Shown here in pieces: positions 32,098-39,604 of a DNA stretch of 55,231 nucleotides. Position 1 is the first letter of the stretch; each line of letters starts with the position of its first letter. Origin of the DNA: Dehalococcoidia bacterium. Its GTDB lineage: Bacteria; Chloroflexota; Dehalococcoidia; SHXV01. Where the stretch lies: positions 1-55,231 of the forward strand of contig SHXV01000004.1 of NCBI GenBank assembly GCA_009693105.1, read 5' to 3'. A program made the position numbers and the translations under genes. Below the pieces are notes generated by a model, which worked only from the letters and a program-made list of their open reading frames with translations, searched no databases and was not told the DNA's origin.

Positions 32098-32127
32098 AAG
32101 GGGGCGTGGCCGTGGCCACGCCCCCTT
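32098..32127. terminator. terminator between the two amidohydrolase genes
   Basis: Perfect 14-bp stem AAGGGGGCGTGGCC/GGCCACGCCCCCTT. On the minus strand it follows paralog B and precedes paralog A. Confidence 0.75.
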
Positions 32128-32152
32128 GCCGATCCGAATGGGGAGGACGACG

Positions 32153-33367
32153 TTAGCGGGCGAGCGCTTTCTCGACCGATGCCGTCTCCGTGATGGGCTT
32201 GCTGGTGTCCAGGCCGAAGTACTCAGCGGGGACATCGAGAAGCACCTTCTTGCGGATGTCGGCGGGGACGCCCTCAAAAATGACGTCGATCCACTCCTGG
32301 GAGTGGGGGAAGGAGCCGACGGAGTGGGGGAAGTCACTGCCCCACATGAGGTTGTCGACCGGGACGTAGTCCCGCATCTTCATGGCGAGGACATCCCGGA
32401 TGAAGCTGAAGAGGAAATGCTTGCGCACGTACTCCGAGGGGAGCATCTTGAGCTTCTGGTCGAACGCCTGGTTGAACATTTTGTAGCTGTCGTCCAGGGC
32501 GAAGAGGGACCAGGGCATCCAGCTGACGTTGGTTTCGGCGAGGTAGATGCGGAGCTTAGGGAAGCGGTCCAGGGTGCCGTTCACCATGAGGTGGACCATG
32601 CCGTAGACCGGCCCCTGCGCCCGCTGCATGATGGCCTGGGGGAACTGAATGCCACCGGTGCCGGCAGCGACCGGGGGTGCGCCGGCGGCGCCGAAGTTGC
32701 CGCCGAAGCCGCCGTGGGGGGAGAGGGCCATGTTCCACTCCAACGCCTTGTCCCAGAACATGTCGTCTTCCCTGGGGTTGGCCATGGGGGTGCCGTTGGG
32801 GAACTGATGGAAGCTGACGGACTTGATGCCCAGCTCCTTGCAGCGCTTCATCTCCGCGATGGCATCGCCGATGCCGGTGACGGGGATGATGCCGTTGCCG
32901 ATGAGGCGGTCCGGGGCGTAGGAGCAGAAGTCCTGGCCCAGGAAGGTGTTGTAGGCCTGCACCATGGAGAGATAGGCCTGCTTGTCGTTGATGCCCTCAA
33001 TGAAGCGGGTGGCGAAGACGGGGGGGAAGAGAACTTCCGCATCGATGCCGTCCTGGTCCTGCTCACGCAGCCGCTGGGCGGCGTTGCCGGCGCCGGGGGC
33101 GGCGGTGCCGTCCTTGTTAAAGTAGGAATCGTTGCGCAGGAGCATGGGGGCGGTAGTGGCGTTGGGGGCCAGTGTTTTGGCGCCGGTGATGTTCTGGCCG
33201 TTGTGGAGGAGCGGCTGCCCCTCAACGATCCAGCCTTCGCCGCCTTCGGAGAGCTTGATCAGCCGGGGGGCGCGGTCCTGGTACTTCGTGGGGACGTACT
33301 TGACCCAGGATTCCGGCGGGGTTTCAACGTGCCCGTCCCCGGAGATGACCTTGTAATAGCGTGCCAT
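32153..33367 (-). CDS. amidohydrolase family protein (PF04909), paralog B
   Basis: A 404-residue relative of paralog A. Shared landmarks include GDGHVETPPESW (matching ADSHLETPPEAW), EGGEGW, SVSFHQFPNG, LSPHGGFGG and WGSDFPHSVGS. A Gly/Ala-rich insert (AAGAPPVAAGTGG) lies in the middle. Expected to be a metal-dependent hydrolase or decarboxylase; substrate unknown. It has a TTGACA-16-TACACT promoter with an inverted repeat in the leader, divergent from the PF06181-like gene. Confidence 0.85.
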   Translation of the reverse strand: MARYYKVISGDGHVETPPESWVKYVPTKYQDRAPRLIKLSEGGEGWIVEGQPLLHNGQNITGAKTLAPNATTAPMLLRNDSYFNKDGTAAPGAGNAAQRLREQDQDGIDAEVLFPPVFATRFIEGINDKQAYLSMVQAYNTFLGQDFCSYAPDRLIGNGIIPVTGIGDAIAEMKRCKELGIKSVSFHQFPNGTPMANPREDDMFWDKALEWNMALSPHGGFGGNFGAAGAPPVAAGTGGIQFPQAIMQRAQGPVYGMVHLMVNGTLDRFPKLRIYLAETNVSWMPWSLFALDDSYKMFNQAFDQKLKMLPSEYVRKHFLFSFIRDVLAMKMRDYVPVDNLMWGSDFPHSVGSFPHSQEWIDVIFEGVPADIRKKVLLDVPAEYFGLDTSKPITETASVEKALAR

Positions 33368-33384
33368 GGGATTCCTTTCTGCGC

Positions 33385-33407
33385 TTACGCAACTGTTGTG
33401 AGCGTAA
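33385..33407. promoter_or_regulatory. inverted repeat in the paralog B leader (operator candidate)
   Basis: TTACGC and GCGTAA arms separated by 11 bases, between the transcription start and the ATG of the amidohydrolase. The geometry is compatible with a TetR/GntR-type dimer. The regulator is unknown. Confidence 0.4.
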
Positions 33408-33423
33408 ACTCACCATTGCGGAC

Positions 33424-33451
33424 AGTGTACCTCTACCCGTTATGGTGTCAA
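33424..33451 (-). promoter_or_regulatory. promoter of amidohydrolase paralog B
   Basis: Minus strand TTGACA (33451-33446) and TACACT (33429-33424) with 16-base spacing. Confidence 0.75.
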
Positions 33452-33472
33452 GGCGATAAACGGCTCATGCGT

Positions 33473-33501
33473 TTGACAGTGCTGGCTGCCGGTGCTAGCA
33501 T
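33473..33501 (+). promoter_or_regulatory. promoter of the PF06181-like membrane protein
   Basis: TTGACA (33473-33478) and TAGCAT (33496-33501) with 17-base spacing. Divergent from the amidohydrolase promoter 22 bases away; leader about 100 bases. Confidence 0.72.
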
Positions 33502-33605
33502 CCGCTCGTATCTAGGCTTCGCCGCGATCCTCAGGGCAGGGTGCTGAACGATCTCCGGGGGTCACGCGGGCCGCACGGGTCTTGTTTTTCAGCAGAGGAG
33601 CGAAC

Positions 33606-34136
33606 ATGTACGACGAATGGCTGGCCGTTCTTCGGTTCTTGCATATCATTGCGGGGATTACGTGGATCGGGTTGCTGTATTACTTCAACCTGGTGCAGGG
33701 GCAGGCCTTCGGTAAGATGGAGGCGCCGGCGCGGATGAACGCGGTGCAGCACCTGGCATCGCGGGCGCTGTTCTTCTTCCGCTGGGCGGCGCTGGCGACG
33801 GTGGTATTCGGGATCCTCTGGATCGTTGTGCGGGAAGCCCAGTTGCAGAACGACTTCGACACGAGCTACTACGATACGGACGCGTTCAAGTCGATCGCGG
33901 TGGGCGGCGGCATCGGCATCATCATGCTGCTGAACGTGTGGGGAGTCATCTGGCCAAACCAGAAGAAGATCATCGCCGCGACGACAGCGACGGCAACGCA
34001 GGGGGCGGCGGCGCCGCCGGACCAGGCGAAGTGGGCGCGCATGGCGTTCCTGGCCTCCCGGACCAACGTCATGCTCTCTATCCCCATGCTGTTCTTCATG
34101 GTGGCCTCCGGGCACCTGAGCAGCATCTGGTCCTGA
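33606..34136 (+). CDS. integral membrane protein similar to the urate oxidase N-terminal (PuuD-like, PF06181) domain
   Basis: A 176-residue protein with four membrane helices. RFLHIIAGITWIGLLYYFNLVQGQAFGKMEAPARMNAV is the hallmark of the urate_oxidase_N membrane domain (LHI..GITWIG with conserved histidine). It lacks the C-terminal cytochrome c domain of full PuuD. A histidine-rich heme-binding role is possible but not shown. GAGGAG precedes the ATG at 33606. No other purine-degradation gene is nearby, so urate as substrate is doubtful. Followed 25 bases later by a tiny membrane peptide. Confidence 0.72.
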   Translation: MYDEWLAVLRFLHIIAGITWIGLLYYFNLVQGQAFGKMEAPARMNAVQHLASRALFFFRWAALATVVFGILWIVVREAQLQNDFDTSYYDTDAFKSIAVGGGIGIIMLLNVWGVIWPNQKKIIAATTATATQGAAAPPDQAKWARMAFLASRTNVMLSIPMLFFMVASGHLSSIWS

Positions 34137-34161
34137 GCGGCACTGAAGAGGAGAGATAACG

Positions 34162-34263
34162 ATGAAGATGAAGATGAATCCGCTTGACACCCTGAGGGGC
34201 ACGATCATTGCTGGGGTGGTTCTGTTGGTCGTTTTGCTCGTCATCATCAACGCGATGGCGTAG
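34162..34263 (+). CDS. 33-residue single-helix membrane peptide
   Basis: An ORF below common size cut-offs: MKMKMNPLDTLRGTI then IAGVVLLVVLLVIINAMA. It is a positively charged N-terminus followed by one ~18-residue hydrophobic helix. GAGGAG lies 8 bases before the ATG, and a strong terminator follows 25 bases after the stop. So it is the last gene of the PF06181-like transcript. It could be a small subunit or assembly partner of that membrane protein. Family unknown. Confidence 0.7.
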   Translation: MKMKMNPLDTLRGTIIAGVVLLVVLLVIINAMA

Positions 34264-34288
34264 CGTTTTCACCGACAGGGCATGACTG

Positions 34289-34319
34289 AGGGGGAGTGGC
34301 ACGCGCCACTCCCCCTTTG
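34289..34319 (+). terminator. terminator after the membrane peptide
   Basis: Perfect 12-bp stem AGGGGGAGTGGC/GCCACTCCCCCT with an ACGC loop, followed by TT. Confidence 0.85.
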
Positions 34320-34370
34320 CGTCTAGCGGCACTCCACGGTCGATCCGAGTCAGGGCAATGTGGCTCCAGA

Positions 34371-34408
34371 GGCGAGATCGCTTCGGGCTGCGCCCTCGCA
34401 ATGACAGG
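34371..34408 (+). repeat. REP-like intergenic repeat, copy 3
   Basis: GGCGAGATCGCTTCGGGCTG then CGCCCTCGCAATGACAGG, matching copies 1 and 2. It ends directly at the stop codon of the kinase pseudogene. Confidence 0.62.
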
Positions 34409-35023
34409 CTAACCGGTGCCGTGCGAATCCAGCAGCACTATCTCACTGGAGGGGTCGTACGAAATCCGAGGCGCCCCCGAAACAACAAGATTTGCCCGTA
34501 CTATCGGGCCCTCTGACGCAATCCATGCGTCCTCTTCTTTCATCCATTTACGGCACTGCGACTCCATGGCGATTCCATCGCGCTCCAGGCCCCGGGCAAG
34601 CCTAACTTCGGCGGGTGCTTCCACCCAGATGCGAAACGCGAGATAGGGGTCGAAGGCTAATCGGCTAGAGCTGACGCCCTCTAAATCGACAAACTCTGGA
34701 GAGCCTTCAATCTCCAGCGTTTCGCCGCGGTCACGGGTGTTCCAGTCGAAGCGCCGGTAGACCACGCGTCTTCATTCGAAGAGCGGGCGTAAGACCCGCT
34801 CAGTGAGCTGAGGCCACCAGTCGAACGGATTCTCCCAGCTTGCGAAGTCATCGGTGTGGACGATGGGTGCGTCACCTCGCGCAGACGCTATTCGTTCCGC
34901 GAGTGTGCTCTTTCCGGCGCCGCTTCGTCCGTCGATCGCGACGATCTTCGTTCGCATCGCGGGAGGTAAGCGGGACTGCGTGATTGCCCGTACCAGCGCG
35001 GAAATCGATAGGATCGTCTCCAA
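34409..35023 (-). pseudogene. uridine-kinase-like P-loop NTPase interrupted by one in-frame TGA
   Basis: Both pieces are in the same frame and read as one protein of ~204 residues: TKIVAIDGRSGAGKSTLAER (Walker A), VHTDDFASWENPFDWW, VLRPLFE-stop-RRVVYRRFDW, FVDLEGVSSSRLAF, IWVEAPAEVRLARGLERDG, ANLVVSGAP. This is the pattern of uridine kinase-type nucleoside kinases. The stop (minus strand, 34774-34772) stands where relatives have glycine, so a single GGA to TGA change would explain it. Codon use is less GC rich than in neighbours. A downstream GTG at 34765 could start a truncated product, but it would lack the P-loop. Confidence 0.75.
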
Positions 35024-35053
35024 AGGCCACCTTCCGGAACTGGCCGGCCGAAC

Positions 35054-35707
35054 TCAGAGGGAGGCCCGGCCGCCCTCCTCCCAGGCAGCGTAGGCGTAGG
35101 GGACGGCGGCCTTGACCAGCGCTTCCACCTGGCGCGCCTCCTGCTGTATTTCCAGTAGGGCGGCGGGGGCGGTGCGCAGGCTGAGGAAGTTGGTGACGGA
35201 GCGGAAGTTCACCGTCCAGACGAACTCGGTCATGGTGCCGAGCGGGAGGACGTCGCGGGCGAGCTCCTTGGCGACGCCCATGTCCAGCAGTTCTTTGTAG
35301 GCTCCGTAGGCGCGGTCATAGGCGGCGCGCATGGCCTCCCGGGCGGTCGCGCTTTCGGCGGCGTCCATGGGCTCGAAGCTGTAGGCGCCGGGCTTGCCCA
35401 CCTGGCGGCGGAAGTTCTCCAACGGGGGAAGGAAGAAGTCATCGCTGAACTCGACGTAGCGGGTGCTGATCTCGTTGAAGGAGCCGATGCGGTGGCGGAA
35501 CCACTCCCGGGAGACGGCGATGGAGGTGCGGACGCGGAAGCTGAAGACGACGTGCTCAAAGGGGGTGCCGTGGCGCTCCCGGGCGAGGAAGCGGATCAGG
35601 CCGATATCGCGCTCGCTGATCTGTTCGACGGTTTTGCCGTAGGAGACGCGGGCGGCGTTGACGATGGCGAGATCATCGCCGAGCTGGCCGACGAGCTCGA
35701 CGGTCAT
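35054..35707 (-). CDS. thyX: flavin-dependent thymidylate synthase
   Basis: Methylates dUMP to dTMP using methylenetetrahydrofolate, FAD and NADPH. The 217-residue protein carries the ThyX signature RHRIGSFNEISTRY (RHRx7S at 71-81). ARVSYGKTVEQISERDIGLIR and HGTPFEHVVFSFRV are the usual FAD/dUMP-site blocks, and FRSVTNFLSLRTA is in the C-terminal part. It overlaps the MazG-like gene by ATGA, and dcd lies upstream on the same strand. FAD depends on the riboflavin genes at the window start. Confidence 0.95.
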   Translation of the reverse strand: MTVELVGQLGDDLAIVNAARVSYGKTVEQISERDIGLIRFLARERHGTPFEHVVFSFRVRTSIAVSREWFRHRIGSFNEISTRYVEFSDDFFLPPLENFRRQVGKPGAYSFEPMDAAESATAREAMRAAYDRAYGAYKELLDMGVAKELARDVLPLGTMTEFVWTVNFRSVTNFLSLRTAPAALLEIQQEARQVEALVKAAVPYAYAAWEEGGRASL

Positions 35708-36093
35708 GCTTTTCTGCCTCCGTGGCGGTAGGGGCGGGTGCGGTTGTAGGCGTTCTTCTCCAGCAGGAGCGCTTCCATATCGATGCCGAGGTGTTCGCAG
35801 AGGTCGAGGATGCGGATGATGGCGTCAGCCAGCTCGACACCGAAGCCTTCGATCTTGCCGGACTCGTCCCGGTAGACCCTAGTGAGGGGACCATCGAGCT
35901 TCCGGTAGTCCTCCACGGCCTCCGACAGTTCGGCGTGGATGAGGACGATCGCTTCCAGGACGGGACGCTCGACGTCCCACCAGCCGTGCTCGACGGCGGT
36001 GCGGTGGACATCGCGCTGGTAATCGGCGAGGCGGAGCGCGGGGTCATCGCGGGTGGGGGGGCCGTTGTCGGTGGCGGGGTTGGGCGCTTCCAT
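35704..36093 (-). CDS. MazG-like all-alpha NTP pyrophosphohydrolase (dUTPase candidate)
   Basis: A 129-residue helical protein with the MazG/dUTPase metal-binding pattern: AIVLIHAELSEAVEDYRK (ExxE-type) and GFGVELADAIIRILDLCEHLG (ExxD). It probably cleaves a (d)NTP to the monophosphate and pyrophosphate. It lies between dcd, which makes dUTP, and thyX, which needs dUMP, and it overlaps thyX by 4 bases. This suggests dUTP as the substrate, though that is inference. ATG at 36093 with GGAGG 4 bases upstream; a start at 36183 would add 30 poorly supported residues. Confidence 0.82.
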   Translation of the reverse strand: MEAPNPATDNGPPTRDDPALRLADYQRDVHRTAVEHGWWDVERPVLEAIVLIHAELSEAVEDYRKLDGPLTRVYRDESGKIEGFGVELADAIIRILDLCEHLGIDMEALLLEKNAYNRTRPYRHGGRKA

Positions 36094-36204
36094 GCTGCCT
36101 CCGGGAGCGGGCGTATCGGGGCACGCGTTATGGGGAAGGTACCGCGCCGGGCCACGATGGGAAAAGCGTTTTATGACGACCACGGCGCGAAAGTGGCGGG
36201 CGAG

Positions 36205-36774
36205 TCAGGCTTCACCGCCGGAGGGGGGACGGGCAAGGGTGGGGCCGACCTGGCCCTGGTAGCGGGAGACGCCGCGAGAGAGATCGGCGGGGCTGCTCAG
36301 CTCGTGAAAGACCACCTGGCAGACGGCTTCGCCGGGGTAGAGGGCGACGGGGATCTCGCCCAGGTTGCTCACCTCCAGAGTGAGGGTGCCGTCCCAGCCG
36401 GGATCGACCTTGCCGGCGGTGTGGGGGAGGACGCCGAGGCGGGCGAGGCTGCTGCGGCCGTGCAGCTCGGCGCAGAGATCGGCGGGGACGCGCAGGCGCT
36501 CCACGGTGGAGCAGATAACGACACGGCCGGGGTGGAGGATGAGGGGCTCGCCATCGGTGAGGTCGACGAAATCGGTGATGGAGAGCAGGTAGCTGGGGTC
36601 GTTATGGACGCGGGCGAAATCGATAAAGGTGACGCGGGAGGGGTTGATCACGCGGATGTTGCGGGAGAGGGTGAGATCGACGGAAGCGCCGCCGTAGGCG
36701 GAGTCCGGCGGGGGCGGGTCGATCCCGATCTCTCCCGCGGTGATGCGCCGGCGAATATCGACGTTTGAGAGCAT
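36205..36774 (-). CDS. dcd: dCTP deaminase
   Basis: Deaminates dCTP to dUTP. The 189-residue protein has the family core HGRSSLARLGVLPHTAGKVD and PGWDGTLTLEVSNLG, including catalytic E134 and the RSSxxRxG phosphate-binding stretch (107-114). MLSNVDIRRRITAGEIGIDP is typical of the start. The bifunctional dCTP deaminase/dUTPase form cannot be excluded by eye, but the adjacent MazG-like protein makes that less necessary. First gene of dcd-mazG-thyX, with a 111-base gap to the next. Confidence 0.93.
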   Translation of the reverse strand: MLSNVDIRRRITAGEIGIDPPPPDSAYGGASVDLTLSRNIRVINPSRVTFIDFARVHNDPSYLLSITDFVDLTDGEPLILHPGRVVICSTVERLRVPADLCAELHGRSSLARLGVLPHTAGKVDPGWDGTLTLEVSNLGEIPVALYPGEAVCQVVFHELSSPADLSRGVSRYQGQVGPTLARPPSGGEA

Positions 36775-36802
36775 GGTTCTCCCCCGTTCCGATCCTGGTG
36801 AA

Positions 36803-36808
36803 ACGATA
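36803..36808 (-). promoter_or_regulatory. probable -10 element of dcd
   Basis: TATCGT on the minus strand, about 30 bases before the ATG. TTGCCC lies 18 bases further upstream as a possible -35. Confidence 0.42.
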
Positions 36809-36836
36809 GCGCCTGCCGGTGGTTCGGGGCAAGGCG

Positions 36837-37259
36837 TTAGCGATGAGTCGCTGGTTTCGCCCCGAGGTCCTGAAAGAAGCGCAGGAGATAGCCGTCCGGA
36901 TCCTGCACCACGAACTGCCGGTTACCCATGAGCTCGGCGTCGCGGCGATACCACTTGTCTTCCAAGGGGAGGTTGATTAGCGAAGCGGCTGCCTGGACGA
37001 TGGCGTAAAGCGACACAACGTCGCTGACCTCGATCTGGAGGTTGATGCCGCGGCCGAAAGGATGGACGAACTCGGCGGCGAGCAACGTTCGTTCGGTCGG
37101 CTGCTCAATCATGATCTGGGCGCCTTCGCGCTCCAGAAAGGCGAACCGTTCCTCTGGCCGCGCGTATACGACGACGAAGCCCAAGGTGCCGACATAGAAG
37201 GCCAGGCTCTGTTCGATCTCGGAGCAGTAGAGTTCCGGCACGAGTTTTGCGAATTCCAT
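36837..37259 (-). CDS. VOC-superfamily (glyoxalase/bleomycin-resistance-like) protein
   Basis: A 140-residue protein of one VOC module. MEFAKLVPELYCSEIEQSLAFYVGTLGF opens the fold, FAFLEREGAQIMIEQP follows, and it closes with NRQFVVQDPDGYLLRFFQDLG. This arrangement fits bleomycin-resistance-type binding proteins or small dioxygenase-like enzymes. No metal triad is obvious. The ATG at 37259 fits the family start best; an ATG at 37286 would add nine residues. Ligand unknown; it does not appear linked to its neighbours. Confidence 0.82.
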   Translation of the reverse strand: MEFAKLVPELYCSEIEQSLAFYVGTLGFVVVYARPEERFAFLEREGAQIMIEQPTERTLLAAEFVHPFGRGINLQIEVSDVVSLYAIVQAAASLINLPLEDKWYRRDAELMGNRQFVVQDPDGYLLRFFQDLGAKPATHR

Positions 37260-37397
37260 GAATGCCGCATACGCCGCGTAGGGCATTCGTCCAGCAGACT
37301 AGCGGTACGCTTGTCGCCGGTGGCGGGGCGAGCTACGCTGGACGGCGATAGCGGCGGGAGCCGGGGGGCCAGTTGCCGGCGCGAAAGGGGCCAGGGC

Positions 37398-39068
37398 ATG
37401 ATCTTCGAGCTTTCAACACGCCAGAAGGCCCTGATCATGGCGGGCGTCATGCTGGGCCTTCTCCTGGCGGCGCTGGACCAGACGATCGTGGCGACGGCGA
37501 TGCCGCGGATCATCGCATCGCTGGGGGGTCTGGAGTACTACAGCTGGGTGGTGACGGCCTACCTGCTGGCCTCCACCGTCTCCGTGCCGGTGTTCGGCAA
37601 GCTTTCCGATATTTACGGGCGGAAGCCGTTCCAGGTGGGCGGAATCATCCTGTTCCTTGTCGCATCGGTGCTGGCGGGGCTGTCCCAATCGATGCTGCAA
37701 CTGGTGGTCTTCCGGGGGATCCAGGGGCTGGGCGGCGGCGTGCTGATGGCGAACGCCTTCTCGGTCATCGGCGACGTATTCCCGCCGGCGGAACGGGGGA
37801 AGTGGCAGGGGATCATCGGCGGCACGTTCGGGATCGCCTCCGTCTCCGGTCCTCTGCTGGGGGGGTTCCTGACGGAGCAGGTCTCCTGGCGCATGGTATT
37901 TTATGTCAACATCCCCGTGGGGTTGGCGGCACTGGCGATGATCGTCGCCTACCTGCCGTGGACGCGGGCGACGGGGGTGAAGCGATCGATCGATTACCTG
38001 GGGGTGGCGGCCCTGCTGTGCTGGACGGTGCCGCTGCTGCTGACGTTTGTGTGGGTGGGAGATCGTTACGACTGGTGGTCGCTGCGGATGAACCTGCAGC
38101 TGGCGCTCTCAGCGGCGATGCTGGCGCTGTTCCTGCTGGTGGAGCGGCGGGCGGCGGAGCCGATCGTGCCGCTGGCGCTGTTTAAGAACTCCGTCTACAC
38201 GGTCTCGATCGTGGTGGCGCTGGTTTCCAGCGTGGCGATGTTCGGGGCGGCGGTGTACCTGCCGCTGTTCCTGCAGGCGGTGGAGGGGCTTTCGCCGACG
38301 CGGGCGGGCCTGGCGATGATCCCGATGAGCGCCGGGATGATCTCCGGCGGGACGCTGTCCGGGCAGCTCGTCTCCCGCACGGGGCGGTACAAGGCGATAG
38401 CGGTGGCCGGGGCGGCGGCGGTGCCGGTGGCGCTGTGGCTGCTGGTGGGGATCGACGCGAGCACGACGATACCGGCGCTGATGTGGCGCATGACGCTGGT
38501 CGGGCTAGGCATCGGCGTGGGCATGCCGATCTACCTGGTGGCGACGCAGAACGTGCTGCCCTACCGCTACCTTGGTGTGGCCACTTCGTCGATCCAGTTC
38601 TTCCGCTCGGTGGGCTCGACGGTGGGGGTGGCGATTATGGGCAGCGTGCTGACGACGCGGTTGGCACTGGCCGTGCCGCAACACTTGAGCGACGAGGTAC
38701 GCGCCAACACGCCGCCGACGATCCTCACCCGAATCAGCGATCCGGAGGTGCTGCTGAGCCCGCTGGGGATACAGCGCGTACGCGAGGCCTATGAGGGGCT
38801 GGGCAGCGGCGGTATCGAGACGTTCCAGATGGCGCTGAGCGGGCTGCGGGTGGCGATGGCGGAATCGATCGCCGGGCTGTTCGGGCTGGCGGCGGCGATC
38901 TCGGTGCTGGCGTTCATCGCCGCCTGCTTCCTGAAGGAAGTGCCGCTGCGCAAGACCCACCTAGGTGAGGAGGAGCGGCAGCCGGGTGAGAGCGGCGGGG
39001 CGGCAGCGACGCAAGAGCCGTCGGTCGCGTCCGCTTCGCAGTTGGCGGCGGGGCAGGAGGAACGATGA
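37398..39068 (+). CDS. MFS drug-efflux-type transporter, DHA2 (14-TM) family
   Basis: A 556-residue proton-driven exporter with about 14 membrane segments. Motif D1 is LLAALDQTIVATAMPRI (~residues 21-37), motif A is GKLSDIYGRKPF, and motif C is GGTFGIASVSGPLLGG. The C-terminal ~30 residues are polar. AAAGGGG precedes the ATG at 37398. Its stop overlaps the cobO start (ATGA), so it is translationally coupled to cobamide genes. It may move a corrinoid precursor, or the link may be incidental. Confidence 0.9.
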   Translation: MIFELSTRQKALIMAGVMLGLLLAALDQTIVATAMPRIIASLGGLEYYSWVVTAYLLASTVSVPVFGKLSDIYGRKPFQVGGIILFLVASVLAGLSQSMLQLVVFRGIQGLGGGVLMANAFSVIGDVFPPAERGKWQGIIGGTFGIASVSGPLLGGFLTEQVSWRMVFYVNIPVGLAALAMIVAYLPWTRATGVKRSIDYLGVAALLCWTVPLLLTFVWVGDRYDWWSLRMNLQLALSAAMLALFLLVERRAAEPIVPLALFKNSVYTVSIVVALVSSVAMFGAAVYLPLFLQAVEGLSPTRAGLAMIPMSAGMISGGTLSGQLVSRTGRYKAIAVAGAAAVPVALWLLVGIDASTTIPALMWRMTLVGLGIGVGMPIYLVATQNVLPYRYLGVATSSIQFFRSVGSTVGVAIMGSVLTTRLALAVPQHLSDEVRANTPPTILTRISDPEVLLSPLGIQRVREAYEGLGSGGIETFQMALSGLRVAMAESIAGLFGLAAAISVLAFIAACFLKEVPLRKTHLGEEERQPGESGGAAATQEPSVASASQLAAGQEER

Positions 39069-39604
39069 CGGAGGAACGGAGCAAACGGCACGGGCTGGTC
39101 ATCGTCAACACCGGCCAGGGTAAGGGGAAGACGACGGCGGCGCTGGGGCTGATGACGCGGGCCTGGGGGCGAGGCTGGAATATGTGCGTGCTCCAGTTCA
39201 TCAAGGCGAGCACGGGAAATTACGGGGAGAACCGGGCGGCGAAGAAGATGGGCATCGAGTTGACGCCGCTGGGCGACGGGTTCACCTGGCTGTCCAAGGA
39301 CATCGAAAAGGACAAGGCGCTGGCGCGGGAGTGCTGGGAGCTATGCAAGGAGAAGATCGCCAGTGACGAGTACGACCTGGTGATCATGGATGAGCTGACC
39401 TATCCACTGGTTTACGGGTGGCTGCCCATCGCCGAGGTGATCGAGACGTTGAAGAACCGGCCGGCGGGGCTGCACGTGGTGATCACGGGCCGGGACGCGC
39501 CGCAGGAGCTGATCGATTTCGCCGACCTGGTGACGGAGATGCGCGAGATCAAGCATCCCTTCCGCACGGAGGGGCTGCGCGCCCAGCCGGGCATCGAGTT
39601 TTGA
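39065..39604 (+). CDS. cobO: cob(I)alamin / cobinamide adenosyltransferase, CobO type
   Basis: Adds the adenosyl group of ATP to the corrinoid cobalt. The 179-residue protein has the CobO/BtuR P-loop VNTGQGKGKTTAALGL (residues 14-29), CVLQFIKAS, and YDLVIMDELTYPLVYGWL. It ends in EIKHPFRTEGLRAQPGIEF, which is nearly diagnostic for the family. It overlaps the MFS gene by 4 bases and the next gene by 1 base. Confidence 0.95.
   Translation: MTEERSKRHGLVIVNTGQGKGKTTAALGLMTRAWGRGWNMCVLQFIKASTGNYGENRAAKKMGIELTPLGDGFTWLSKDIEKDKALARECWELCKEKIASDEYDLVIMDELTYPLVYGWLPIAEVIETLKNRPAGLHVVITGRDAPQELIDFADLVTEMREIKHPFRTEGLRAQPGIEF

Noticed and set aside
34772-34774. TGA as a recoded sense codon (Sec or Trp)
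   Set aside because: No SECIS-like context is apparent, other genes here end normally at TGA, and relatives have glycine at the site, so a nonsense change is simpler.
37287-39064. Cobalamin riboswitch ahead of the MFS-cobO genes
   Set aside because: The short gap before the MFS gene contains no B12-box-like sequence and is too small for the aptamer.
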